This document shows, one piece after another, positions 1 through 11,098 of a stretch of 64,000 nucleotides of DNA; position 1 is the stretch's first letter, and the number at the start of each line of letters is the position of its first letter. Both the position numbers and the translations under genes were made by a program. The DNA is taken from assembly GCF_009727055.1 (NCBI RefSeq), contig NC_052349.1:95197084-95261083 (forward strand). The letters run 5' to 3'. Source of the stretch: Benincasa hispida (Eukaryota; Streptophyta; Magnoliopsida; Cucurbitales; Cucurbitaceae). The notes under the pieces are model-generated. The model had not been told where the DNA came from. It saw nothing but the letters and a program-made list of their open reading frames with translations, and searched no databases.

Positions 1-56
1 ACGATTTCCAACACCCATCTCCTATGTCTAATCGAGCATTTGCTTGCACATTGCAG

Positions 57-3027
57 GTTCTAAAGACAGTAAACTTTGAGCTTCATGTTCATGAGCCTTT
101 CTTTACTCAGCTAAGAGGTAATTCTTAGACTTTCTGTACATTCTTAAGCTTGTGCTAGATGTATTAAGAGTACTAAATATGTAAACAAGAACAGGTAAAA
201 ATCAAGCCTATCTCACACAAGAGTTCTCAGTACACAGCACATGTCATACAAAAAACTCAATAACCAAACGTAAGAAAGTAAGGAGTAAGGACTTTTGAAG
301 GCCAATTCTGTTATCAAAGTATTCGCTAAAAGAAAAAATCACGTCACTACTGTAGGGGCTTTGCTTTTATACCGAACAGTACACTAGGCTACCTCTATCT
401 CTTACTCTTTTTTTCTTTTAGTAAAGGCTACTTCTAATTCTTGATAGTTGAATTTCTTACCGTGTAAAATCAACTTTCGTACTACAAGTACAAATAACCA
501 CAGTAACTTTCATTGGTTAAGAGGCTTAAAATCTGAATATCTAACTGAATACCAAGTGACTTGAATCAGTAACCAATGTCATGTATATTGGCACTTAGAC
601 AATATATAGACAAGATGGTATCCTATTAGAAGAGAGTCTTGAGTTCAAATTCCTTCTTATGGATGTTAATAGTTTTACGTGAAGGAGAGTGTTAATGATA
701 CATATAAAAAATATTAGCTTAAGCTTTTGGGTTCACTTTGGTAGTATTTTTCTTGGGAATATGCTTATACTTGTTGAGCTATTGATTTAGTGTCGTGATT
801 TTTAACATTGATTTATCTCATGCAATATATTATTGGTTCTAGATGGCCTAAAGAGAGTGGAAGGAAGATGTGCTGCTGGGGATTACAATCGGTATTGCAG
901 AAAACTTTCCCATTATAAAATTACTTTCTTAGATGGTTGTGCATTTTCCATTGTGGTGTATAAAAAATTTTCAATTCTGTAAACAGACATGATAATATAC
1001 ATCAGATGGAGTAGCGCAAATGAGAACAGAAATGGAATCTTGCATTGCGATTTTCTTCTTAGAGAAACTGTGCACATCATTTAAAAGATGTTACGGTATT
1101 GGAGACATTTGAGTTGCTATAGTTGTGAAATGTTACAGGGTTCTTTGTTGTCACTGGCCCGTTAATTTATAGCTTGTCACTATTGTGTTGAAATGGACAA
1201 AACAACCTAAATGTCAAAGTTGCACGTTATTTAACACTCTAATAATTTTTAGCCATCTTCTTGGTTCAGAATTCAGCCTGGAGCGTTGATACTTTTCAAT
1301 AAATGTTTGTTGTTTGAGGTTCAGGTATTAATTCTGCATATTTCAAAACATTGACATTTCTACACTATCCATTATTTCCTTACAAACTTCTGAAACTCTG
1401 CAGGATGTACGTCAATACCCCTCCTTTTCTGCAATGTTGAAAGCAGAGAGTCTTGATAAAGTTCTTCCTGGGATAAAAACCTTAGCAGATGGTAAGATAA
1501 TATACCTATATCTTTAATTTTCATTTCCTAAATATCTCATTATCTTGTTCATGGTAATACTTTGACATGAACTTTTTTTTTGTTTTTTTTTGTTCTATAC
1601 AATTTTGACATTATCCTTCTTGCCTCTTCTTCTTTTTTTTTTTTTTCCTTTTCTTTTCCTTTCTAATGTAGCAGTTCCCAAAAATTACTTGCCTAGTGTG
1701 CTTCACGACTTATGACATGTTTGTGAATGATTCTAAAGTGGTTAAAATTGCTTTTGTCATTTTCAAACTCAAAAAATATTTTTAATCATTCAAAATCAAT
1801 TTTAATAGTATGAAAAATGCTTTTAAAAGTGTAAAATTAAACATTGAATTTATTTTGAGTGATTAAAGGTGTATTTCAAAATGATTTTAAATACGAAAAA
1901 ATTGATTTTAACTATTTCAAAATTACTCTTAAACATGCCATTAGAGACATTATTTGTTAATACCTTTTGGAGGTCTTAAGAGCCATAAACTGAGGCAAAG
2001 ATGATCGATAAATTAAATATAAAGAAGATTGATAACAAATATTCTGAAGCCATGATAAATATATTGAATATCATGACACTATTACTAGAGAATAAAATGG
2101 GGAAGCATGACACCTTCTGCTAGGGGTGTGAATAAAACTTGATGATCCAAAAAACCCGATCAATCCAACCTCTAACATGTACGATTTGGTTTGAATTGGG
2201 TTCAAATAAATGAAAACTTTATGAATGGGGTTGGTTCATAGGTTCACCTAAAATACCTGAACCAACCCTAAACTTATTATTAATTACTTAATTTAAAAAA
2301 GTATGTTTTTATTTATTTTTATTTTTTTAATTTTACTATTAATACAATTATATATATATTAATTTTACTTCATTTCATGATAAGATTTAAATAATGATCC
2401 AAGCAACCCGAACTAACCAAATCCAAAAGTTTCATGGTTGGGTTAGTGTTGGGTTCATTATTTAATAAGAGTTGTTTGGGTTGAAGAAATTTACAACTTA
2501 AACGATTGGGTTTGGTCTAAAAAGTACTTCAACCTAACCCAATCCAACTTACGTACACCCCTACCTTCTGCCCCAATCAAAATCAGCTCATTTCCTCCAC
2601 TTTTTATGAAAACTAAAGCTTGCCCAATCTGGTTAGTTTGCTGATACAAAGTCCTTCTGTTCTCTCTTTCTTGTGTGTGTGTGAAATGATCCAGCTACCA
2701 TTTGAATACTGTATGGGTAATGGGGTGAAATTTGCTTCAGGTATCCAAATATACAGGAAGTTCTACTCTGAAGAGAAAGAAGTGTCCAACGGTGTTCTTG
2801 GGATTCATGTAAAAAAATCTGTTGCCCAGCCATACGTTGTTTTGTCCAGAATTATATCTGTGAGTTTTCTTGCATCCCTACTTTTCCTTACCTACGTCTT
2901 TGTTGCCAAGGCCAAAGTAACAGCACAAAAAACTGGGACTGTTTTGTTCAAGGGATTGGGAAATGCTAATGGGCTAAGATTCTTGTTTGATTTTTTTGTA
3001 AGCTGTAGTCAACTCTTCAAACCTTAA
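57..3027 (+). CDS. ASCH-domain protein, 3' part of a multi-exon gene (5' exons outside the window)
   Basis: I assembled this gene from GT-AG junctions: exons 57-117, 843-891, 1270-1324, 1404-1491, 2741-2859 and probably 2953-3027. The joined frame stays open and reads LKTVNFELHV, then GLKRVEGRC and AAGDYNR, then LFNKCLLFEVQ, then SNGVLGIHV. GLKRVEGR matches the GxKxxExR signature of the ASCH fold, a PUA-like domain thought to bind RNA. The order of blocks matches plant ASCH-domain proteins as I remember them. Upstream exons must lie before base 1, because an acceptor AG ends at base 56. The last exon is less certain. Using the donor at 2860 and an acceptor ending at 2952 gives a 24-residue tail, and reading through that 93-nt segment is also open. 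The tail does not resemble the longer C-terminus I expect, so the 3' end may be truncated or rearranged. The function in the cell is inferred only from the family. Confidence 0.8.
1711..1942. mobile_element. Small fold-back MITE in ASCH-gene intron
   Basis: The ends are long imperfect inverted repeats of about 45 bp. The left end begins TATGACATGTTTG and continues with a GTTAAAATTGCTTTT-like stretch. The reverse complement of the right end reads AATGGCATGTTTAAGAG, then GTTAAAATCAATTTT. The interior is AT-rich and non-coding. A TA or TTA target duplication is possible but not clear. The element lies in the 1249-nt intron between the exons ending at 1491 and starting at 2741. Confidence 0.6.
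2121..2563. mobile_element. hAT-type MITE with perfect 8-bp target duplication
   Basis: The element starts TAGGGGTGT and ends with its exact reverse complement ACACCCCTA. It is flanked by perfect 8-bp direct repeats CCTTCTGC at 2113-2120 and 2564-2571. An 8-bp duplication with short TIRs is the hallmark of hAT elements. The 443-bp interior is non-coding and rich in GGGTTGG/CCAACCC-like words. It shares an intron of the ASCH gene with another MITE. Confidence 0.88.
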
Positions 3028-3150
3028 TCTAATCTAATCTAATCTAGTCAATTTTTAGACTATTTTCTAAGAAACAATCAATTTTTCAACTTATATATTT
3101 TTACCTATATATATTTTCTTTTCCCTATGGATTGACATCCAAACTTTAAA

Positions 3151-3444
3151 GGTCCATTTAGTAATCGGTTCGATTTTTAAAATTAGGCCTATTTTGCCTC
3201 CATTTCTTACAATGATTCGAATCGCTATTAAGTACAATGATTGAATATTTAGTCAAATTTCAAAAACAGAAACAAGTTTTTAAAAGTTATTTTTTTTAAG
3301 TTTTCAAATTTTGGTTTGGTTTTTTAAACCATTGGTAAAAAGTAGATAACAAATGATGAAATTTGGAGGTAGAAGTGGTATTTATAGATTTAATTTTTAA
3401 AAAGAGAAAAGTAAAAAAATCAAATGAATGCCAAACGACGCTTA
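3151..3444. mobile_element. PIF/Harbinger-like MITE (family A, copy 1)
   Basis: A non-coding AT-rich block begins GGTCCATTTAGTAATCG and ends near ATGCCAAACGACGC, flanked by TTAAA on both sides. Its body shares long stretches with the copies near 4580-5045, such as AAGTACAATG.TTGAAT, AAGTAGATAACAAA and ATTTGGAGGT.GAAGT. A TTA/TAA duplication with TTTGGTAA-like ends fits PIF/Harbinger MITEs. Confidence 0.6.
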
Positions 3445-4579
3445 AATAATAGAACAATTGTTGACAATATTCCCATCAATAAATTATAAAACTAGTCAAT
3501 GAAAAAGATCTACATTATTTCCATAAAAGAAAAATTAATCCTATCTATTTTATGTAAACACACATTGTTGATGCTAAAAATTGCATCAACAGTGAATTTG
3601 TATTCTTGAGGAAGAGTAGCCTAAAATCTTGTAAAAATGAGCAAATTTGAACATTAGTGTGATGTTGAGTGAAATCCACTTAGATGCTCAAGTTAGAATC
3701 AAGTTTTAGAAATTGGTCAATTAATAGAAAATATGTATGAGTTTTCGGTGTACCTTTCTTCGACTGCAACTCGAAGATTATATAGATCAATCCCTTAGTA
3801 ACTAAAATTTGCACGACCTTTCCTCTTCTCAATCACTACTAGATTTCATTTCAGTTGTTAACCATTCGAGCCATCATTGTTAAAGTTGTTACACATTTCA
3901 GCCATCAATATGCTCGACTCTTGGATGAGCCTCTGACATTCAGTTAATAGTTGTTTGATTAGCAACTAACTCCATCATTTAATGAAGTTTGGCCACCTAT
4001 TAAGGATTTAAAATTCTACGAATTTTCTTTGCACACAAATGTTGTAAAGTTAGACAAATTGTTTCATAGATTAAATTAGTTGGGGTGTGCAAAAGTTCGT
4101 TGGATATAAAAAAAAGTAAAAATAAAATAAAATAATAATAATAATCCCGTCTCTTAAAATTCTTAAAACGGCAAGTCTATAACCGACCAACTTAAGCAGT
4201 TTTGTATAAACTTGCATAAATTATATATATATATATAAATTCTTTTTAATGCAACCTTTCAAGTAGTTTTGAAAATAAGAAATAGGGAAAAAGAAAATCG
4301 ATCAACCACAAAAAATTTAGATGTGTTGAGTGTAGACATTTTAAATACGTAATATATTTAATATTTAGAAACAAAACAAAACCAGTAAACACACTACTTT
4401 TATACTATAATATACTAAATGGAAAATGACAATATTGGGTCAGTTGGTGAAGAGATCTCTCACTCTCAGTTGTCACACACTAGATTCTGTACCATAACTC
4501 ACATGCTAGTTGTCATCTCCACTATTTCTAATTATTCCAAATCTTTTCTACTAATTTAATCTTTTTAAATTAAGTTTAT
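3445..4579. other. AT-rich intergenic stretch, no gene seen
   Basis: I see no coding potential, RNA gene or well-bounded element here. There is a short (AT)n run near 4223-4238 and AT/A-rich low-complexity sequence around 4105-4145. Confidence 0.6.
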
Positions 4580-4770
4580 TTTCTTCCATTTTTTTCTAAT
4601 GATTTACATTTTTTTGTAAGTACAATGGTTGAATTCTTAATCAAATTTCAAAAACAAAAGTCACTTTTAAAAAGCTATTTTTTTTTATGGTTTTCACAAA
4701 CAAAGAAATTTAGAGGTGAAACTAGGAGTTATAGGCTTAATTTTTAAAAACAAAAACAAAAAATATGCCC
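4580..4770. mobile_element. MITE family A, truncated copy 2
   Basis: The words GTACAATGGTTGAATTCTTA, AATTTCAAAAACAAAAG, TTTAGAGGTGAAACTAGG and TATAGGCTTAATTTTTAAAAA match the bodies of the copies at 3151-3444 and 4772-5045. The left end is not recognisable. It directly abuts copy 3, so one may have inserted beside or into the other. Confidence 0.55.
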
Positions 4771-4771
4771 A

Positions 4772-5045
4772 GTTTGGTAACCATTTTGTTTTTTATTTTT
4801 GTTTTTTAAAACTAAGCCTATTTAATATAATTTTTTTACAATAATTTGCTTAAGTACAATGGTTGGATTCTTAGTTAAATTTAAAAGAAAAAAATAACTT
4901 TTTGAAAGTTAGTTTTTTTAGTTACCAAAATTTGGCTTGGTTTTTAAACAATTGGTGAAAAGTAGATAACAAAGAAAAAGATTTGGAGGTGGAAGTATAG
5001 GTTTAATATTCAAAAGAAAAAATAAAAAACAAAATGGTTACTAAA
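4772..5045. mobile_element. PIF/Harbinger-like MITE (family A, copy 3)
   Basis: The left end GTTTGGTAACCATTTTG and the right end CAAAATGGTTACTAAAG form an inverted repeat of about 20 bp. The body is homologous to the two neighbouring family A copies. It is non-coding and about 270 bp long. Confidence 0.68.
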
Positions 5046-6019
5046 GTCAAAATGATTATAAAACAAATTCATAGTATTTCAGTTGTTATTTAGTTTTTTA
5101 TTTTTAAAAATTAAATTCATGAACACTACTTTTATCTCTTAATTAATGGACTAGTAAATTTTTTTAAGCTTACGGAGGAGTTATGATCCTCAATGCCAAA
5201 TATTTTCACACCACTTTCTCTCAACTTATTCCCACCAGAGAATTAATTTTTGTTCCCATGTAATGATACGACTTGGAAAATCAATTTGTGTGGTTAGAGG
5301 TTTATATATATATATATCTTTTACATATTTGGGGTATATATATAATATATTTATCATGAAAAGAATAACTTTTGTTATTGCATTCTGTGTTCTCCATTAT
5401 CTAAGACAATTTGTCTTCTTCTTTTGATAGGCTTATTTTGGTCGTTCGACGAAGATTTAAAGTGCAAAATAAGCTTCTCCTTTGATGTGCAATGTAAGTA
5501 TCTTTTAGAAAAAGTTTGTCTAACCCAACCTATTCTAATTAAAATTATATTTGAAACTTTGTATAACCCAATGTTACACTAACACAAGTTTTTTATTTTT
5601 CACATGTACAAGGTCAAATGCAAGCTACTCAAACACATTGCTATGGGAGGAGATCAAAATCTACTAAATGCCTAACCAACTGACTTTTCGTAGTCAAGTC
5701 GAGGTGTCTGTTTAGTACCGACGGAAATCCTTCTATCGTGTTAGGAATGGATCTACCAATCGATAACAAAAGGCTATAAAATCAACAAAATCTTATTGTA
5801 TGCAAGTATGCAATTTCACCATAGTTCTACTTAAACGCCATCTCCGTCTAAGCTCTAACTCAAGCATCAAACTGTATTGAAATACCAAGCACCATGATGG
5901 TTGGAATTCTAGTAAACTTGAGTAGAGTAGAAATATTTGTGTTCCTCAGTCCTTGAAGGTCTCAATGAGGAAGGGGAAAAGGACATTTATTCCCAACAAG
6001 ATGCCTTGGGGCCATTTAT
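5046..6019. other. Intergenic, no gene seen
   Basis: AT-rich sequence with a short (TA)n run near 5304-5316. I found no open frame with recognisable similarity and no clear element boundary. Confidence 0.55.
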
Positions 6020-7290
6020 CTTCTTTTTTTTTTTTTTTTGGAAATATAGATAATCGGAATCTTTAAATGCATCGATCATAAATGTCCAACATCTTTAAAT
6101 AACCATATTTGTTTTGTAAGAATATTTTTATAGATAATTGGAAATACTTAGATATGTGTGTTTGTTTCATACAATTTTTACTTGAAAATGTCTTGAGTTT
6201 ACATAAAGTTCTAAGTATGCCTTTACAACTCTTCATTACTTTATAATTAATTTAATATTATTTGAATTTTTGTTACATTTTTTTTTAATTAATTTGAACT
6301 TCTATTAAATTTAATATTAAAAAGGAGATGCCCTGAACATGGAAATCGAGAAATCCGTGTTTTGGCATCCAAAATTCTCAGGATGGTTTCCATAAGAGTA
6401 TGCTAGTATGCTCGAGAATCTCTAAATGTTAGGGTTTCTTTACACATTATCGTAAAATAAATATGGTAATCCAAATGTTTACAAGATGCCCGTGAAAAAA
6501 CATCTGAGGGGTTGCTTATTTTTTGAGAATGTAGATAATAATAATTTTAAATGCTAAGAATTATAAATGTCTGGAATTACAGATGTTTGGCATCTTTAGA
6601 TAATTATGGTTGTTTTATAGGAATAATTTTGAAGATATCTAGGAATACTTGGATAACTATATTTGTTTTGTAGAATTTCTACCTGAAATGTCTTAAATTG
6701 ATACAAGAATACCTTTACGTCTATTCATTAATTTAACATAATTTGAACTTATATAACATATATGTTTTTCTTAAATTGAATTTACTTTTAAATTAATATA
6801 GTTTATATTATTTTTATAAAAAATAATAATAATTCAAGCTTTTTTTTTTATAAAATAAACATTAATTTAAATTTAAATTTAAGCATCTTTCAAAGAAAAA
6901 AAAAAGAAATAAAAATAAAAACAACCACAATTTAATAAAAAAAAATGATATATGGTTGAAAGTATTTATTTTAATTATGAAATGCAAACAAAGAAAGCGA
7001 TATATATGCACACATTTATATATAAAAGAAAAAAGGAAGGATAAAAAAGTAAAAAAGAGATGCTCTCATCATGGGAATTCAGAAAATACATTTTTCAAGA
7101 GAGTATCTAAGACTCTCGAGATACTCTCTGTAAGAGGCATCTTAAAATGTTCGAAAATATCTAGATGTCAAGACATCTTACATTATTGCAAAACAAATGC
7201 AATAATTCAAATGTCTAGTCAATAGAAATCTTAGATTCCCACAAAATAAATGCGGTAATTAAGATGTCGACTGCATGGACATCTTATACC
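6020..7290. repeat. Pair of related fold-back elements in tandem
   Basis: Two related segments (about 6020-6500 and 6510-7290) share words such as AAATGTC, GGCATCTTTAGATAA or ACATCTTTAAATAA, TTTGTTTTGTA and ATACTTGGATA or ATACTTAGATA. Each has degenerate inverted ends: a CATCTTTA-(A)TAA-TTTGTTTT arm at the left and its reverse complement near AAAATAAATATGGTAATCCAAATG (6455-6478) or CAAATGCAATAATTCAAATG (7192-7211) at the right. They look like decayed MITE-like units. The superfamily is unknown. Confidence 0.45.
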
Positions 7291-8129
7291 AATCTTCTTT
7301 GTTTTGTGCTTTCTAGATGTGGCTTTGAACTTGCTGAAGAAAGGACCAGTTTGTAAGAAGATGCTCTTTATTATTGATTGCCAAGTAAAGCAAGAAACAG
7401 TGGTTAGAGGAGAAGTGAACATTTCTAAAGTTTATTCCATCAACATATATTAATTTTATGTCATATTTTGTGACATATCTTTTTTAATATAATCTATATC
7501 AGTAGATCTTGTCCTAATGTTCCATATGTATTATTTAAATAATCTTACTTTGAATAAGGACAATCAAAAGTTTTTTGTTAGAGGCCTTTTTATTTTAGCA
7601 TACTCAGATTTAGCTACTTTTTAGTCTGCTTCTAAAATCTTCTTTGAAAAAGAAGAGAGAGATAGAGACAAAAGCAAAAACTTTTCAAACTAATAAAACT
7701 TTCATAGAGATTTTTTTTTTAACCTATTTTTCTTTCTACATTTCAAAATAAAGCTTTCTAATTTTTCGTTGATGCCACTAATTTTTTAATTTCTGAATTG
7801 TTTTTCTTCTTTTCTTGCTCTCGTTTTTGTTTTAACTCATTTTCTTACGTTTTTCATTTGTCCTTACTTCGTTTGGTGTATGAAAAAAACTATATATGTT
7901 ACCACTAGTCATCAGACATTGTGGGAGAAAGAAGAAACAACTTCACTCATTGTTGTTGTTGGTATATACGGATATAAGGAAGAGTTCTAGAGGAAGAAGA
8001 TAATGAACAAAAAGTTTTAGAGAGAGAAATAGAACAAGAGTCGAGAGAGAAAATAAGATAGAAATTATTAAAAAAATATATATTAAATAACATCTTGATG
8101 CAATTTTTTTAGCTTAATCTATCAAATCA
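7291..8129. other. Intergenic, no gene seen
   Basis: AT-rich sequence with T-runs. No convincing gene, RNA or bounded element was seen. Confidence 0.55.
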
Positions 8130-8811
8130 TTAAGGGGGTGTTTGGATGGAAGGAATTGAGATGGGAGGGAGGAATATAATTTAAAATTTAGAAAATTATA
8201 TTAAATTATAAACTATGATATTTGAATTTAACATAAATAAATAAATTAATTGTATAATAATCTTTAAATAACCAAGACATTAATACTATTAATTTATTAA
8301 CAAATTATATATGTAGTTAATTAGTTATCATTATGATTAATATTTTATGATATTATTTTTAATAATTATAATTAATTTATCATTGATTAATTATAATTTA
8401 TTATTTTTTAATCATAAAATATTATATTTATTTTTTAAACTGATTTGGATTGTTTTATTAATTAATACATCATATTTATATAAATTCATCAAATTGATAC
8501 ATCAAATTATGTAATCAAGTAACTTTAATTATAAATTACTCATTTTACAAATATTTGTAATTAATATTATTATTTGATAATTAAATAATCAATTTTGCTC
8601 AAAACTTTGAATTGAATTTATTATTTATCAATTAATCTATCAAAATTTTATAGAGGTGTCCATGATTAATTTGTTACCATAAAATTTTAATAACTTTTCC
8701 ATCTATAATCAAATACAGTCACTCTTCATTTCTAGCAATCTTATTCCTCGACCTTTTATTTTCAGACATAATTCCGGACAATGTTTAAAACCTTAAACCA
8801 AACGTCTCTTA
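8130..8811. mobile_element. PIF/Harbinger-like non-autonomous element
   Basis: The left end TAAGGGGGTGTTTGG and the right end CCAAACGTCTCTTAA are inverted relative to each other around TGTTTGG, each next to a TTA/TAA duplication. The interior is very AT-rich and non-coding. The GGG-TGTTTGG terminus with a 3-bp TTA/TAA duplication is typical of plant Harbinger MITEs. Confidence 0.6.
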
Positions 8812-10153
8812 AATGAAAGAAGAAAGAAAAAAAAAAAAAAAGAAAAGGAAAAAGAGTGGTTATTCTCAATTTGTCATAACTAGAGAGAGATTCATTTACA
8901 CTACTTTATTTATTCTTTTCCTTCTCACATGTGACATGTCTATGTCTATTATATTTATTCCCCATTACTTCATTCTTTAATATTAATTCATTTTTGTCAA
9001 GAGAGAGCAATTATGGACTTTTTGGGTGCAGAGATCAAACAAGATCTTAGGCATTTATTTTAATCATATTCCTTTGTCCATTCACTAGCAAATTCAAATG
9101 TTAATTATATTCACATTTTTTTTTCTCATTTTGTAACACAAAATCTTATTACTTAGCCTCAATGGAGTATTTTTTTATTACATTTAATAGAAATGTTAGA
9201 TCATTGTCAAAGCGAGTAAAACTTAATCGTTATTGATGTAAATCCTTCATTTAAAAATAAAATCTTTGGTAAATATTATAAGTTAAACCTAAAACAAATG
9301 TGAACGTTTAATTAGTAAATAAGATCTAACCTATTTTAGAGATTAATTGATGTTAAATGTTCCTATTGGGTTAAATCTAATTTTTTGTTTTATCATTTTA
9401 AAAGATTAATTCTATCTTCGGTTTCGTTTCTTATTATATTTTTTTTTGTTACAATACATAATAAAAATTCATGTATGACTTTTTTTTTTTTGTACGGATG
9501 ACCTAAATTTCACTCAAAAGATGTTGATTCTTGATTGACTGAAATTTTAAAATTAATAAAGATTAATCTTTTGATGACAATACAAACCACTTGCGAATAG
9601 GTGACTGCTCCATGTGCCCTTTCATGTTCGTGCTTAATTACGAATCACAAACAAATTTAGATCTCAAATGCACCAAACACTACATTGTATTTTTCTAAAG
9701 AAACATTTTGGAATATACTATTGTTCTCGTGTTATTTCAAATCACGATTGAAAATGAGGATCGCGATGGAGAAATAAATACAAACAAATTAAGATGTTCT
9801 AAAAAGTTTGCTTCAAACGAATATTTGTTCAACTGTATTCAAGATTTAAACCTACTCGTAATGTATAACTAATCAGGAATGTAAAGGGACAATGGAGAGA
9901 TTTGATTGATTCACAAATGATTTGTACCGTCATAAAAAGATTAATCTTATTGATTTCAAAATTCGGATCAATAGACATTTTTGGAGTATAAAATGTAGCT
10001 AATCCATAAAAATAAATCTCTAGCAAAGTAAGTACTTTTGTTTGTATAATTCATGTAATTTGATCTGATGGAAGTGAAAGAAGAAGGAAAAACAAGTCAC
10101 AAAAAGGTTGTAATCTTTTGTTGACCGAAGATGCGCAGGTGGTAGAGCAACAA
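8812..10153. other. Intergenic region upstream of the IPK2 gene
   Basis: No gene was recognised. There is A-rich sequence near 8826-8842 and T-rich sequence near 9121 and 9480. The last few hundred bases presumably include the promoter of the downstream kinase gene, but I see no diagnostic element before about 10210. Confidence 0.5.
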
Positions 10154-10177
10154 CCGCCGCCGCCGCCGCCGCCGCCG
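10154..10177 (+). repeat. (CCG)8 trinucleotide tract
   Basis: Eight uninterrupted CCG units stand out as a GC island in AT-rich sequence about 130 bp upstream of the probable leader splice donor of the kinase gene. The minus-strand ORF with a poly-Ala run here is a by-product of this repeat. Confidence 0.9.
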
Positions 10178-10213
10178 CATCGAGATTCAATGGTAAAAGC
10201 AGCCGAAAAGCCT

Positions 10214-10304
10214 CAATAAATAAAAGCCAATCTCTCACCCTTTTTCTTCCCATTCGCCATTGCCACTTCTTTCTCTTCCTCAATTTCCTTCTCCCTCACA
10301 CAAG
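10214..10304 (+). promoter_or_regulatory. Probable TATA-like site and pyrimidine-rich 5' leader exon of IPK2
   Basis: AATAAATAAAAG at about 10214 could serve as a TATA element. It is followed by a strongly pyrimidine-rich leader (CTCTCACC, TTTCTTCC, TTCTCTTCC, CTCCCTCACAC) that ends in the donor-like CAAG|GTAAAT at 10304/10305. This is the usual look of a plant 5' UTR exon. The exact transcription start is inferred. Confidence 0.5.
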
Positions 10305-11095
10305 GTAAATTCTCTCTCCCTAGATTCCCTTTCCCCATGATTCTCTGTTGTTCTTCTAAATTTCTCTTATTGTTTGATTCACCGAAGAATTCAGTGAATT
10401 TCATTCATATTTTCCATTCCTTTGATTGCCCCTCAACCTTCGTTTGAATCTGGTAGTGAAGAGCCGTTTTCGTTAGGGATGCTTTTCAATCACTTCTATT
10501 TCAGATCAGGGTTGCGATTGCTTGTATCTTTTAGGTTATCTTTGGTTTCAAAAGGGAATTGCATGTGTTTAATTGCGAATCTGTGGCTCCTCTGCTTCAA
10601 TTTCTTATATCATTTTAGCTTCTACTTATATGAATTTTTTGTGTCATTTAGATTGTCCAGAGTTATCTTTACATTAGAATTATGCTGTGTTTAGAATGGA
10701 TATTTGCTCCTTTTGTTACAAGATTCATTCAAGTTCATGTTAATCACTGTTGTCTGTGGACCCTATTAACTTATTGGATATTGCTAATCAAATCTACAAG
10801 AATGTTTTGATGATGTAATAGAAGGAAATTGCTTATGATGTTTATGACAACTGCGTTAATTCGTTACTAATTTATATAAATGTATGATATGAACAATTAT
10901 GCTTTCTCTAAAGCCGAAATCCATCCTTTTGTTAGTACGTAAAAGGACAAATAGCTAAAATGAGTATAGTTCAACTGATTATCAATCTCGAAGTTAGAAA
11001 TTCATCATTTTCTTAGTATGTGAACAAAGATAATTTGTTTAATTCAACAATTATGGAAATTTAGTCCTTTTTTCATTCATTCTGCTTCTCTTTAG
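10305..11095 (+). other. Probable intron in the 5' UTR of IPK2
   Basis: Donor CAAG|GTAAAT at 10305 and acceptor TTCTCTTTAG ending at 11095 bound a T-rich 791-nt segment. The acceptor lies three bases before the ATG of the kinase. The upstream frames in this segment carry no recognisable protein. Leader introns next to the start codon are common in plant genes. Confidence 0.65.
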
Positions 11096-11098
11096 GCC

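Noticed and set aside
3024..3046. TAATC pentamer run as a possible telomere-like repeat
   Set aside because: There are only about four imperfect units and they do not match the plant telomere unit TTTAGGG. It is a short microsatellite.
6956..7225. Lys-rich 89-residue + strand ORF
   Set aside because: It lies in the fold-back repeat pair, has biased composition and no similarity I recognise. A chance frame is more likely.
10020..10283. Minus-strand ORF with a poly-alanine run
   Set aside because: It is the reverse reading of the (CCG)8 tract and the pyrimidine-rich IPK2 leader. It has no conserved domain.
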